From: Paenibacillus dendrobii
Lineage (GTDB): Bacteria > Bacillota > Bacilli > Paenibacillales > Paenibacillaceae
Assembly: GCF_009807035.1 (NCBI RefSeq)
Contig: NZ_WUBI01000006.1
Coordinates: forward strand, 29,916-93,915
Reading direction: 5' to 3'
Length of the DNA: 64,000 bases
Part shown: piece by piece, positions 51,107-60,426 of the stretch
How positions within the stretch are numbered: the stretch's first letter is position 1
How the letters are laid out: each line of letters starts with the position of its first letter
Program-made: the position numbers and the translations under genes
The notes under the pieces: generated by a model
Seen by the model: only the letters and a program-made list of their open reading frames with translations
Told to the model about the DNA's origin: nothing
The model's database searches: none

Positions 51107-52406
51107 GCGATTGAATTTTAACGAGTGTATAGCCATCTGCAATTTTGATTACCTGCCTGAAGGTTTAGAGGCCAAATATAACCGGTATCAACCGGATCAC
51201 GAGCCCGATCTCATTCCACGCGCTTTCCTGTCAGAACTATTCGAGCAATATCAAATTCCGGAACAGACCCGGCAACGGCTTGTTCGCGGGGTTGAGGCTA
51301 TCGAAAAGGATGACGCATTGTTTCACTTCACCCAATTTTTAGTGGAAGAGTTATGCTCTGCGCGCAATCGCTGTGATGAAACCCACTATACCAATATGAC
51401 CCCAGGATGCATGAAACAAGACGGAGAGTTATATTCCTTCCTTCTGCTGCTGGCCTGTGTTGTCCCTTCCATGGAAATGCTGCGGAAACGTTCCGTACCC
51501 CTAACGTACTATGAGCAGATCCCTCACCAGCCCTTGAAGCTTCAGCTTGAAAAATTGGTGCTGTACGGCGATGCCAAGGTTCATGATTTTCCGTGGGTGA
51601 TGAATTTTTATACCTGCTCCATCTTTCTGTTAGACCGGTTTTATTTTATTCCCTACCGGTTTGGCGATCCATTCACCATGTTCCGTCATGTACACACGCA
51701 AGATGTCATGGCCCTTCGGCACGCGGGAGAGGAATTTCGCAGCGACGGACAACGCAATGGTATCAATGATGTGTATGACCGGCAAGGATGCTTCACTTCC
51801 GAATGGCTGGATAATGGCGAATTGATCATGGCCAACCGGATGAATCCCATGGGGTTCGTTGAGAGAGAAACGACGCAGATCATGAAGAAGGAATGGGAGC
51901 CAGTGCTGCAAAAAGGGGATACGCTTTTGGCGCTTCACATTCCATCCGGTCCCGGATATACGCCGGACAGGCTGAAGAACTCCATGACCATGGCCGTCGA
52001 ATTCTATGACCAATACTTTCCGGAATTCTCCATCAAGGGTTTCTGGAGCGCAAGCTGGCTGTACGATACCCGGTTATCGCTCATATTGGACAACGAAAAG
52101 AGCAATATCGTGCGCGTTCAGCGACAATTTTATAATTACCCGACCCTGGAAGGGGACGGAATGCTGCGCCATGAACTCTTCGGAGACAGGAACAGCGACC
52201 CGGTCCGCAGCCCCGGTGACTTTACCACCTCTCTGCAAAAAGCGGCTGCAGAATATATGCGGACAGGAGCCCGGTTTAACACGTTAAGCATGATTGTGCT
52301 CAAGGAAGAAATCAAGCAGATCGGCAGCATGCCTTATATCAAGGGCGCAGATATGGAGGAATTCCACAGGACCGTTGACAGCCATTTAAGGGAGGTGTGC
52401 GGATGA
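51099..52406 (+). CDS. acyltransferase-like protein (NAT_N/GNAT_C-type) (module 2)
   Basis: The protein has 435 residues from ATG 51099, overlapping the stop of the previous gene; GGGGGAAG is just upstream. It is soluble, rich in aromatic residues and without a signal peptide. It resembles two-part proteins annotated as acyltransferase-like, with an N-terminal helical domain (about residues 1-130) and a C-terminal GNAT-like domain containing LLALHIPSGPGYTPDRLKNS and FYDQYFPEFSIKGFWSASWL (about residues 270-330). I recall this domain pair from sugar clusters of Clostridia and Bacilli, but no catalytic residue is proven. Tight overlaps with both neighbours suggest a joint product, such as acyl-group transfer to or from a sugar. 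Confidence 0.6.
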   Translation: MDRRLNFNECIAICNFDYLPEGLEAKYNRYQPDHEPDLIPRAFLSELFEQYQIPEQTRQRLVRGVEAIEKDDALFHFTQFLVEELCSARNRCDETHYTNMTPGCMKQDGELYSFLLLLACVVPSMEMLRKRSVPLTYYEQIPHQPLKLQLEKLVLYGDAKVHDFPWVMNFYTCSIFLLDRFYFIPYRFGDPFTMFRHVHTQDVMALRHAGEEFRSDGQRNGINDVYDRQGCFTSEWLDNGELIMANRMNPMGFVERETTQIMKKEWEPVLQKGDTLLALHIPSGPGYTPDRLKNSMTMAVEFYDQYFPEFSIKGFWSASWLYDTRLSLILDNEKSNIVRVQRQFYNYPTLEGDGMLRHELFGDRNSDPVRSPGDFTTSLQKAAAEYMRTGARFNTLSMIVLKEEIKQIGSMPYIKGADMEEFHRTVDSHLREVCG

Positions 52407-53491
52407 GCCAATACTCTCTCGAAAACTACGAGAAGTATACAACGATGAAAATCCGGCCGGAGCCCTTATCCCCAAAAGAGCATGTTGCAAACCATGGCCT
52501 GTTCGAATATGTTGCCTTTTCGTGGCAAGAACTTGAGCCGGCCCGAGGAGAATATGCGCTCGAAAGGATCAAAGAAGCACTCCATACTGCCCGAAATCCT
52601 ATTCTTGTCCTGACACCGGACTTGCCTCTATGGGTTAAGGGTTACGCTGATGATTGTTTTGCGGCTTTGATCCGAAAAGTCGGGAGTTATATCGACTCGG
52701 ACCGGCGCCTTGCGGCCGTCGTGATATCGACCTTGGCTGACAGTAAGGAAGAATGGAATGCCTATATCGAATCGTTCGCAACACAGACGCTGCTTGCTGA
52801 TCTGCAGAACGATAGACTGATAGGGCATTTAAGAGAGCGAAGCTGTGGATTTGGCCTGCTGGTGAAGTGCGGCGAGGAGAACTGGATCGAATGCTGCGAG
52901 GCTTTTGCCAGAAACCGTCTGCAAAAAGTATGGAAGAGTTACCCGGTTGTCCTCCATGTGACCGATAACGTTTGCGGTCCTCATTGTAAGCGCGAGGCGT
53001 ACCGCTGGCATGCTTGTCTTTCCAATGTGGATATAGGGCTCGGATATCAACTAGCTCTACGCAGACTGACGTATCCGGAAACGGTATCCAGCCGTGGGAG
53101 CTTGCCGCTGCGATTCTGGTTCGTCAACACGGGCAGTTCGAGAATGTATCGGAAATTCCAGTTATGGGTACGGTTACAGCGGGGGATAGACTCCTACGAG
53201 CTTCCGCTGATTGCAGCAACGCAATCATGGTTAACCGGGGACCTTGTCCATAACGAAATCATACCGCTGCAGGACATGCCGCCGGGAACATATACGCTCA
53301 GTTTGGGACTCTTTTTCGAAGACCGTTCTTATGTCCCGCTGAATATACGGAATCCACATCAAGACGGATATTATGAGGCTGGCACGATACAAGTCGAAAT
53401 AACCCATGAAGATCCGCTTATGAATATATGGGATACGTACGATCCGGAAGGATATTATCCATTGGAAGACCCGAAGCTTCCGGAAGCATAA
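52403..53491 (+). CDS. glycosidase-like protein related to the first module 2 gene
   Basis: The protein has 362 residues from ATG 52403, with GGGAGG 7 bases upstream, overlapping the previous stop by 4 bases. Its N-terminal half is a short barrel-like domain (FEYVAFSWQELEPARGEYAL resembles the RWRDLETVQGEYNWE segment of the first gene), and its C-terminal half repeats the first gene's last domain (LGYQLALRRLTYPETVSSRG against MGYRFELRKLTYDSIVKAGG). The barrel is about 60 residues shorter and lacks the GEGGG segment, so it may be catalytically inactive or a binding partner. It was probably produced by an old duplication of the first gene. Confidence 0.6.
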   Translation: MSQYSLENYEKYTTMKIRPEPLSPKEHVANHGLFEYVAFSWQELEPARGEYALERIKEALHTARNPILVLTPDLPLWVKGYADDCFAALIRKVGSYIDSDRRLAAVVISTLADSKEEWNAYIESFATQTLLADLQNDRLIGHLRERSCGFGLLVKCGEENWIECCEAFARNRLQKVWKSYPVVLHVTDNVCGPHCKREAYRWHACLSNVDIGLGYQLALRRLTYPETVSSRGSLPLRFWFVNTGSSRMYRKFQLWVRLQRGIDSYELPLIAATQSWLTGDLVHNEIIPLQDMPPGTYTLSLGLFFEDRSYVPLNIRNPHQDGYYEAGTIQVEITHEDPLMNIWDTYDPEGYYPLEDPKLPEA

Positions 53492-53594
53492 ACAGGTAAC
53501 AGCGATCGAAAGAACATTTCACCCGGCTGTCTCCATTCGTACAGTCATTGGTTCAACTTATGTAACAAATACAAGTTCACTGGAGGTTTTGGAT

Positions 53595-54860
53595 TTGAAG
53601 CTGGCATTAATCGGTGCAGGACAAAGAGGCATGATCTACTCAAGGCATGCATACCAAAGTGCGGAAATTGAAATTGTCGCGGTCGTTGAACCGGATGACA
53701 TCAGAAGAAAGGCGGCAGCGGACGAGTTTCAAATTCCTCAGGAGAAACAATTTGAAACCGTGGACGAATTCTATCGAATGGGTAAAATTTGCGATGCCGT
53801 GATTATTTCTTCAATGGATAGAGACCATTATGTGCAAACGATGGAAGCGCTTAATATCGGTTATGACATTTTGCTCGAAAAACCCATTTCACCAAGTCCT
53901 GATGAATGTTTGAGAATACAAAAGAAAGCCCATGAAAAAGGCCGCAAAGTGATTGTATGTCATGTACTGAGATATACGAATTTCTTCGCGGAGATCAAGA
54001 AAATCATTGATAGCGGCGAGCTTGGTAAAGTCATCACCATTCAGCATAACGAGAATATCGGCAATTTCCACATGGCCCATTCTTTTGTAAGAGGCAACTG
54101 GAGAAGAAGTGATCTGGCGAGTCCGATCATCATGCAGAAGTCCTGCCATGACATGGATATTCTAGCCTGGCTGGTAGATAGCGGGGCCAAACGCATCTCC
54201 TCATATGGCAATCTCACTTATTTTACAGAGGAGAATGCACCGGCTGGCAGCGCTGAGCGATGCCTGGACTGCAAGGTGGCTGCGGATTGCCGGTTCGATG
54301 CAAGAAAAGCTTATCTGCCTGTGAGAGGGCAATGGCCGGCTACAGTCATTTCGTTGGATCAGACGGAGGAGGGATTGCTTCAAGAGCTCCAAACGAGTCC
54401 TTATGGACACTGTGTATATCGGATGGATAATGACGTATGTGATCATCAGGTGACTCTGATTGAGTTTAAGAATGGGGTCACGGCCACGTTTAGCTTAAGC
54501 GGGTTTACGAATAAAATGCACCGCACGCTCAAAATCATGTGCGAGCATGGAGAAATCCGCGGGGATGACAACTTGAATATCATTGAAGTCACAAGATTCA
54601 ACTCCAATATGGCTGAAGCCAGCCAGCAAACGGTCATTCGGCCGGCAGCTGTGGGTGGCGGGCATAACGGCGGCGATACAGGTCTGATGACCGACTTTTT
54701 GGAAAACTTGGAGAATGCGGATTTCAGCAGCAGATCCTCCATTGACATGTCTGTCGAAAGCCACATCATGGCCTATGCAGCAGAAGAAGCAAGAGTTACC
54801 GGTACGGTTATTGATCTGGATGATCTCAAGGAAGAGCTGCAGCATGGAGTTACAGCATAA
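53595..54860 (+). CDS. Gfo/Idh/MocA-family oxidoreductase (module 2)
   Basis: The protein has 421 residues from a TTG at 53595, 8 bases after GGAGG, giving MKLALIGAGQRGMIYSRHAY. The NAD(P)-binding fold is followed by the ILLEKPISPSPDECL motif (about residue 95) and a SCHDMDILAWLVDSG segment (about residue 180). A cysteine insert RCLDCKVAADC (CX2CX5C) lies near residue 222, as in the Gfo/Idh/MocA protein of module 1. It probably oxidises or epimerises the sugar imported by the ABC genes that follow. GXGXXG is present as GAGQRG. Confidence 0.88.
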   Translation: MKLALIGAGQRGMIYSRHAYQSAEIEIVAVVEPDDIRRKAAADEFQIPQEKQFETVDEFYRMGKICDAVIISSMDRDHYVQTMEALNIGYDILLEKPISPSPDECLRIQKKAHEKGRKVIVCHVLRYTNFFAEIKKIIDSGELGKVITIQHNENIGNFHMAHSFVRGNWRRSDLASPIIMQKSCHDMDILAWLVDSGAKRISSYGNLTYFTEENAPAGSAERCLDCKVAADCRFDARKAYLPVRGQWPATVISLDQTEEGLLQELQTSPYGHCVYRMDNDVCDHQVTLIEFKNGVTATFSLSGFTNKMHRTLKIMCEHGEIRGDDNLNIIEVTRFNSNMAEASQQTVIRPAAVGGGHNGGDTGLMTDFLENLENADFSSRSSIDMSVESHIMAYAAEEARVTGTVIDLDDLKEELQHGVTA

Positions 54861-54892
54861 TCGTTTAATCACAATGCAAAGGTAGTGATGGA

Positions 54893-55819
54893 ATGAATTC
54901 AGTTGGTAAGGGGTTTCTATATGAATTAAAGAAAAACAGAATCTTGTATCTCATGTGCGTGCCTGCTCTGATTGTTCTGATCATGTTCTCCTATATTCCG
55001 TTTGCAGGTGTATGGATGGCATTTACCGATTTTAATGTGGTTGATGGAATCTTTGGCAGTAAATTTGTCGGTCTGGACAATTTTAAATACTTTTTTTCAG
55101 CCAACAGCATGGGATGGAAGGTTACTTATAACACGTTATATATTAACTTTTTCGGCCTCATATTCGGCATTATCGTTCCAGTCAGCATCGCCATTCTGAT
55201 CAATGAGATCCGGCATAAAACCTACAAAAAGATCGCTCAAAGCATGATGTTTTTTCCCTATTTCATCTCGTGGGTCGTCGTTGGAGCGATCCTGTACGGA
55301 ATCTTCTCCACGGATGTGGGGGTTGCCAATCAAGTACTGAAGTTCTTTGGAGCAGATCCGATCAGTTGGTACTCGGAGCCGAAGTATTGGAAATGGATTA
55401 TTATCCTGGCGAATGTGTGGAAATGGAGCGGGTATAGTTCCATTATCTACATTGCTGCGATGTCTAACTTTGACGGGAGTTTATATGAAGCAGCCAAAGT
55501 CGATGGCGCCAACAAATTGCAGCGGATTCTTTTCCTGACCGTGCCTATGCTGAAACCGACCATTATCGTTTTGAGCTTACTGAGCGTTGGACGGATCTTC
55601 TATGGTGACTTTGGCATGATTTACGGTATTGTCGGCAATAACCCGGTCTTGATTGACGAGGTGACGGTTATCGATACCTACGTGTATCAATCGATGCGTA
55701 CGCTCGGCTTTTCTTACGCTACGGCAATCGGACTGTTTCAGTCCTTGATGGGATTGATTCTGATTACGGCTGCAAATATGTCAGCTAAGAAAATAAATGA
55801 CGGAGAGGGTCTATTTTAA
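54893..55819 (+). CDS. sugar ABC transporter permease, LplB type (module 2)
   Basis: The protein has 308 residues and six membrane segments. It follows the LplB pattern: LYLMCVPALIVLIMFSYIPF at the start, and an EAA loop LYEAAKVDGANKLQRILFLT (about residue 202). Order and length match the module 1 homologue at 25896-26861, and the sequence is clearly related. It overlaps the next gene by one base, so the two permeases are translated together. Confidence 0.93.
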   Translation: MNSVGKGFLYELKKNRILYLMCVPALIVLIMFSYIPFAGVWMAFTDFNVVDGIFGSKFVGLDNFKYFFSANSMGWKVTYNTLYINFFGLIFGIIVPVSIAILINEIRHKTYKKIAQSMMFFPYFISWVVVGAILYGIFSTDVGVANQVLKFFGADPISWYSEPKYWKWIIILANVWKWSGYSSIIYIAAMSNFDGSLYEAAKVDGANKLQRILFLTVPMLKPTIIVLSLLSVGRIFYGDFGMIYGIVGNNPVLIDEVTVIDTYVYQSMRTLGFSYATAIGLFQSLMGLILITAANMSAKKINDGEGLF

Positions 55820-56715
55820 TGATGGAAAAGAATAGATTGCTTGGCGATAGATTGGTGGTCGGCATGGCATATGGTCTCATCGGCTTATTCGCGCTTATTT
55901 GTCTATACCCTCTTATTTTAACCCTAAGCGTATCCTTTTCTTCAGAACAGGCCATTGCCAGAAACGGTTATTCAGTTCTCCCCATGAGTCCCAGCTTGGA
56001 TACCTATAAATATATCTTTGTGAATAGTGGCATGAAAATATTGAAATCTTACGGGTTGACTATTTTCGTAACCGTTGTGGGTACGGCAGGAGCTCTGCTG
56101 ATTACAAGCATGATTGCATTTTCCCTGTCCATAAAAAAGCTGAAATACCGTAACGTACTCGCCTTTATCAGCAATTTTACGATTATTTTTTCTGCAGGAT
56201 TAATTCCATGGTATATGGTCAGCGTCAATTATTATGGACTGAAGAACAGTATTTTGGCCTTAATCCTTCCTTCCATATTTAGCGTGTGGAATATGTTTCT
56301 GCTGCGCACGTATTTTACGAGCATTTCCCCCTCGTTATATGAGGCTGCCGAGATCGATGGAGCCAATTATTTTACGATCTATATTAAGATAGCGCTTCCA
56401 CTAAGCAAGACCCCGCTGCTTACGGTTGGTTTAATGTATGCACTGCAATATTGGAATGATTGGTGGCATGCTCTGATTTTTATTAATGATCGCGATTTAT
56501 TTCCGCTGCAATATTATCTCTACAACATCCTGTCCAACGTCAATGCGATTAGCTCCGGGCGTATTCCATCAGGGGCTTCAGGCAGCATCACATTGCCCGC
56601 AGAAACAGTGAAGATGGCCATCACGGTGATTACGATTGGACCGGTTATTTTCCTGTTCCCTTACATTCAAAAATACTTCGTTCAGGGGATTATGACCGGT
56701 GCAGTCAAAGAATAG
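55819..56715 (+). CDS. sugar ABC transporter permease, LplC type (module 2)
   Basis: The protein has 298 residues with six membrane segments. The EAA loop is SPSLYEAAEIDGANYFTIYI (about residue 175), and the C-terminus, KYFVQGIMTGAVKE, is almost the same as that of the module 1 LplC-type protein. Together with the LplB-type partner it forms the membrane channel. The ATPase is not encoded here, as in module 1. Confidence 0.93.
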   Translation: MMEKNRLLGDRLVVGMAYGLIGLFALICLYPLILTLSVSFSSEQAIARNGYSVLPMSPSLDTYKYIFVNSGMKILKSYGLTIFVTVVGTAGALLITSMIAFSLSIKKLKYRNVLAFISNFTIIFSAGLIPWYMVSVNYYGLKNSILALILPSIFSVWNMFLLRTYFTSISPSLYEAAEIDGANYFTIYIKIALPLSKTPLLTVGLMYALQYWNDWWHALIFINDRDLFPLQYYLYNILSNVNAISSGRIPSGASGSITLPAETVKMAITVITIGPVIFLFPYIQKYFVQGIMTGAVKE

Positions 56716-56786
56716 ACACCTGCTTAGGTTACCGGCCGATACAGGCTTTTAACATAGATTAACCATTTTATTAGGGAGGGTCTTTC

Positions 56787-58256
56787 ATGAAAGCAAGGAA
56801 AATGCTTATCTTGTTGGTGTTATTGCTCGCGTCCGTTTCTGTTATGGCAGGATGCAGCGGCAGCGGCAGCGACAAAAAAGAGGGGGCAGCCAAGCTCGAG
56901 ACCGTAACGATTATGTACCCGGGAGAGCGAAGCGATCGGATGGACGAGTTTCTTAAAAATGAATTTGCCGAGAAGATGGCAACCGATCTTGGCCTGAAGG
57001 TAGAGGTTACATTTGTGCCGTGGGCCCAGTATTGGGAGCAAAAAGATATTATGATGGCTGCCAATGAACCGATTGATCTATATTGGGATGGTCTCCCGGA
57101 CCTTTCTACGATCGTCAACAAGAAACAAGCCATGGTATTGGATGATCTAATCGAGAAATATGGACAGGATATGTTGAAAGTCTTGCCGAAGGAACAGCTT
57201 CAAGGTGCAACGATCGATGGGAAGATCTATGGCATTCCATCCGCGTACGCACCGTCCTCTGCCATGTACCAGCTGGTCACCGTCCGGCAGGATATTCTCG
57301 AAGCCGTGGGAATGTCCGACATCAAGACAGCCGATGATTTAAAAGAATTCGCAACAAAAGCGAAGGCCAAGTTTCCTCAAATGAAAGGGCCTGCCGATAT
57401 TGTCTTTAAACCTTTAACACGATATTTTGCCGATGAACAATATAATTGGATCGCCGTAGAAGATTTGGTCGTATTCGGGGAAGACAGTAAAAAAGCATAC
57501 AGCTATTATGAAACGGATGCATTTCAGAAAGTAGCGAAATTTAACCGTGAAATGTATAAGGCAGGGTTATACACAGAGGATCTGACGATTAAATACAATG
57601 AAAGAGACTCACGCATGCAGACGGGTTTATATTTATGGGTTGAAGGATCTGTGGGCAAAGAAATGGAAATTAGTAATGCCATTAAAGCCAATGCACCGGA
57701 TGCCAGATTAAAAACCTACCTGTTGGCAGAGGATAAACCACGTTATATTACGGCCGCAGGCGGTGAAGTTCTAGGCATACCTGTAAAGGCTCCAAATCCT
57801 GAGGGAGCTATGAAGTTCATCAACTGGATTTATAAATCCAAGGAGAATTATCTGTTTGCTCTCTATGGTGTTGAAGGCAAGGATTACGAAATGGTGGATG
57901 GAAGAATCAATAAGCTGACCCCTAGCGAATTCTTCTATGAATGGATGTTCAGAAACCAAAATTACCAATTGTTCGCGCCGGATGTGGCACAAGAGTCCAT
58001 CGATAAATATAAGAGCTGGGATGACCAAGCTGTACGATCTGCCTCCATCGGCTTCCGATTTAACAACGAGAAAGTCAAATCCATCGAAACGGCCCTGAAA
58101 GAAGTCGCGGGCAAGGACATGGCTGCGATTCGTTCCGGTTTTCTGGATTTCGATAAAGAATATCCAAAGGCCATCCAGAAGCTGAAGAAGGCAGGCATTG
58201 ATGAATATGTAGCTGAGATACAGCGTCAGCTGGATGAGTTTATGGCTAGTAAATAA
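56787..58256 (+). CDS. sugar ABC transporter solute-binding lipoprotein (module 2)
   Basis: The protein has 489 residues. A lipoprotein signal with lipobox VMAGCS is followed by a short Ser/Gly/Asp linker and a type 1 solute-binding fold (LETVTIMYPGERSDRMDEFL at the start, GKIYGIPSAYAPSSAMYQ about residue 145, and a C-terminal KAGIDEYVAEIQRQLDEF). The architecture is that of LplA/YtcQ-type binding proteins. It is the last gene of the operon; GGGAGGG precedes the ATG. It should bind an oligosaccharide outside the cell. Confidence 0.92.
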   Translation: MKARKMLILLVLLLASVSVMAGCSGSGSDKKEGAAKLETVTIMYPGERSDRMDEFLKNEFAEKMATDLGLKVEVTFVPWAQYWEQKDIMMAANEPIDLYWDGLPDLSTIVNKKQAMVLDDLIEKYGQDMLKVLPKEQLQGATIDGKIYGIPSAYAPSSAMYQLVTVRQDILEAVGMSDIKTADDLKEFATKAKAKFPQMKGPADIVFKPLTRYFADEQYNWIAVEDLVVFGEDSKKAYSYYETDAFQKVAKFNREMYKAGLYTEDLTIKYNERDSRMQTGLYLWVEGSVGKEMEISNAIKANAPDARLKTYLLAEDKPRYITAAGGEVLGIPVKAPNPEGAMKFINWIYKSKENYLFALYGVEGKDYEMVDGRINKLTPSEFFYEWMFRNQNYQLFAPDVAQESIDKYKSWDDQAVRSASIGFRFNNEKVKSIETALKEVAGKDMAAIRSGFLDFDKEYPKAIQKLKKAGIDEYVAEIQRQLDEFMASK

Positions 58257-58376
58257 GAGGAGCTGGCCTCGTTTACTTCCGCCCAAACCGGTTGGGGACG
58301 GCTTAAGCGTCCGTCGCTCGCAACGGAAGCGCGACGGCTTGATGAACAACCACTTCCAGCAGTCGGGCGCCATGCC

Positions 58377-58565
58377 ATGCGGGCGAGGTATTTAAGGAAG
58401 TGGCAGAGGGATACGCGGCGATCCTATTCGCCGCTTGATCTGTACCGCATAAAGGACGCGGAGGTGGCTCTGTTCCTGCTCAATTCGAGGCCCGAATCCT
58501 CCAAAGACGTCGTGGACCGGCGTTGGTCGATTTTGAAAGCGAAGCATGAGCATCCTCTGCTTTAA
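58377..58565 (+). pseudogene. possible C-terminal fragment of a lost gene
   Basis: The frame encodes 62 residues ending SILKAKHEHPLL, with PLDLYRIKDAEVALFLL in the middle. Composition and codon use look coding, but there is no ribosome binding site and no upstream partner in frame. It may be the tail of a gene removed by deletion. No family recognised. Confidence 0.35.
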
Positions 58566-58625
58566 TGATGGGGAATATGAGCGTGGAAATGACGGAAGAG
58601 TGGGACATACAGGTGTGTATAACAA

Positions 58626-58648
58626 AGGGGGCGACGCCCCCTTTTTTT
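58626..58648 (+). terminator. rho-independent terminator
   Basis: GGGGGCG-AC-GCCCCC forms a compact stem followed by TTTTTTT. It is 370 bases after the solute-binding gene and directly after the fragment at 58377-58565, so it may end read-through from the module 2 operon. Confidence 0.8.
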
Positions 58649-58970
58649 ATGCAATTAACCTAACATTGAAATGATAACTCAATGAAGACATTTGAAGGCA
58701 GCCGACCCCAAAGCCAGCCAGCCTTTTTCCTCAACTAACGGGCAGGATAGTTTAAGAGCATAGCATCGCAACAAGCGGATTGTGCAATATGTATCGAAAA
58801 TCATGAAGTGTGACAGAAGCAAGTGGAGTAAGACGACAATAATATGGGTTTACTTAATCATGTGATTGTTCGATGGCATAAGAATGTATGTTCTGATACA
58901 ATTGGACCGAGTAGATAAAATCTCAATCAACGTCATTTGGCCGGTAATAAAAAACAGTGGGGTGAGTGAT

Positions 58971-59498
58971 ATGACCGAACATACGAATACGCCAGAGGTA
59001 AGAATTAAACTTTGGGACGAAGGGGATTTGGGTTTGCTTCGCCAATTAAATTCGCCAGAGATGACAGTGCACTTTGGAGGTCCAGAAACTGAGGAAAAAA
59101 TCCTTGCTCGTCATAAGCGCTACCATGAAATCGCCCAAAAAGGAATAGGACGAATGTTTAAGATTCTCCTGCTTCCACATCTTGAAGTTGTTGGCAGTGT
59201 GGGATATTGGGATCAAATATGGCAGGGGGAATCTATATATGAGGTAGGCTGGAGTGTTTTACCGGACTATCAAGGTGGAGGGATCGCGACGAAAGCAACA
59301 GAGTTGGCCATAGCTTCTATCAATTCTGAAAAGAAACATAAGTTCATTCACGCCTTTCCTAAAATCAATAATCCCGCTTCTAACGCCATTTGCCGCAAGC
59401 TCGGCTTTTCGTTTATGAGTGAGTGTGATTTTGAATACCCTATTGGGACTATCATTCGATGTAATGACTGGAGGTTGACAGTCGAGGAGAATGAATAA
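58971..59498 (+). CDS. GNAT-family N-acetyltransferase
   Basis: The protein has 175 residues from ATG 58971, behind GGGGTG. It is a RimJ/RimL-like GNAT domain: VRIKLWDEGDLGLLRQLNSP at the start, acetyl-CoA motif GWSVLPDYQGGGIATKATEL (about residues 108-127), and an NNPASNAICRKLGFSFMSE tail that is typical of the group. These enzymes acetylate amino groups of metabolites, antibiotics or ribosomal proteins. It stands alone and gives no clue to the substrate. Confidence 0.88.
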   Translation: MTEHTNTPEVRIKLWDEGDLGLLRQLNSPEMTVHFGGPETEEKILARHKRYHEIAQKGIGRMFKILLLPHLEVVGSVGYWDQIWQGESIYEVGWSVLPDYQGGGIATKATELAIASINSEKKHKFIHAFPKINNPASNAICRKLGFSFMSECDFEYPIGTIIRCNDWRLTVEENE

Positions 59499-59689
59499 TA
59501 AATTCGTACACTTCTGTATGTTGTATCTTGATCCATTCTTCCGTCATTTACACGCAAAATGGGTTGTTTTTTGGCAGGGGGCTATTCATACTGATTAGGA
59601 GGCGCAACGAAACGAGATATTTTTATCAAAAAAGATAGCCTGACAGCCGTAAATGCGGATAGGCAGGGTTGGAGAATATAGGAGGAACC

Positions 59690-60259
59690 ATGTCCTGGAG
59701 TAAATTGAAGCAGCAACTGGAGAGTTTTCTCTGTCCTGCGCTGGATGGAAGGGTTGAATACCGTGCAACGGGGTATCGTTATTTACCTGATAAAGCAGGG
59801 CTTTGTTATATTTCGGTAGATAAAAAGGACGTACTCCGGATGAATGATCGAACGAGTTCAATCAAGTGGTATGGGGCGGAGCTGGAAATTAAGAATGACC
59901 CAGATATCCAAATTCCGGTCAGCAATGAAGAAATGGAAACGGCCAGAAAGAATACCAAGGGGACCGTTCCGGAGGATCGTCTAAAAGTCATTGCAAGAAA
60001 CAGAAAAATAACAGAACATGCCAAGGAGCTTTTGTCGGCTCAGGCTTCATTAAGCAAATCTAATTTTGTCGCCACAGCGAATAAGTTTTTATCGACTTCT
60101 ATCGAAGAAAGCATCGAGAGCGATGATATTTTATTGAATATTCTGGCTTTGGTGGACAGACGAGTTGGCAAAAAGCGAATTTTAAACATGTCCGAGAAGA
60201 TGAAGTTAAAGCATCCCATTGTGCAGTACTTTTATGAGCTGCGGCGCAGTACATGTTGA
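59690..60259 (+). CDS. SF0329-like protein of unknown function
   Basis: The protein has 189 residues from ATG 59690, with GGAGG 4-5 bases upstream. It opens MSWSKLKQQLESFLCPALDG, which I associate with the SF0329 family, a group of small cytosolic proteins of unknown role. It is mixed alpha/beta, without a signal peptide or membrane segment, with a Lys/Glu-rich C-terminal half (LSAQASLSKSNFVATANKFL then IESDDILLNILALVDRRVGK). The DUF4317 gene follows on the same strand after a palindromic element. Confidence 0.65.
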   Translation: MSWSKLKQQLESFLCPALDGRVEYRATGYRYLPDKAGLCYISVDKKDVLRMNDRTSSIKWYGAELEIKNDPDIQIPVSNEEMETARKNTKGTVPEDRLKVIARNRKITEHAKELLSAQASLSKSNFVATANKFLSTSIEESIESDDILLNILALVDRRVGKKRILNMSEKMKLKHPIVQYFYELRRSTC

Positions 60260-60284
60260 GAATAAGAAACCCTTCTATTATAAA

Positions 60285-60350
60285 TGAACTAAAGTTTCAC
60301 CTTGATTCCATACGGAATACAGGCGAATTGCCTACTCTTTCTTTAGTTCA
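60285..60350 (+). repeat. palindromic element with two internal hairpins, copy 2
   Basis: TGAACTAAAG (60285-60294) and CTTTAGTTCA (60341-60350) are inverted repeats with a near-palindromic extension (ATAAA/ATTTAT). Inside are ATTCC/GGAAT (60305-60318) and AGGC/GCCT (60321-60333). The ends equal those of the element at 25761-25840, but the inner stems differ in sequence. It lies between two plus-strand genes, 76 bases before the DUF4317 start. Confidence 0.65.
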
Positions 60351-60426
60351 ATTTATATAGCGAGGGTTTTTTATTTCGTTTATACTAATAAAGCCAATTT
60401 ACTTTCTAGGAGTTGTCTAACGAACC

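Larger units (their letters stand above)
58257..58970. other. 714-base region with a coding fragment and a terminator
   Basis: The first 300 bases are GC-rich with inverted stretches near 58300-58345. A 62-codon frame at 58377-58565 may be a decayed gene. A strong terminator at 58626-58648 follows. Bases 58650-58970 show no gene. Confidence 0.5.
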
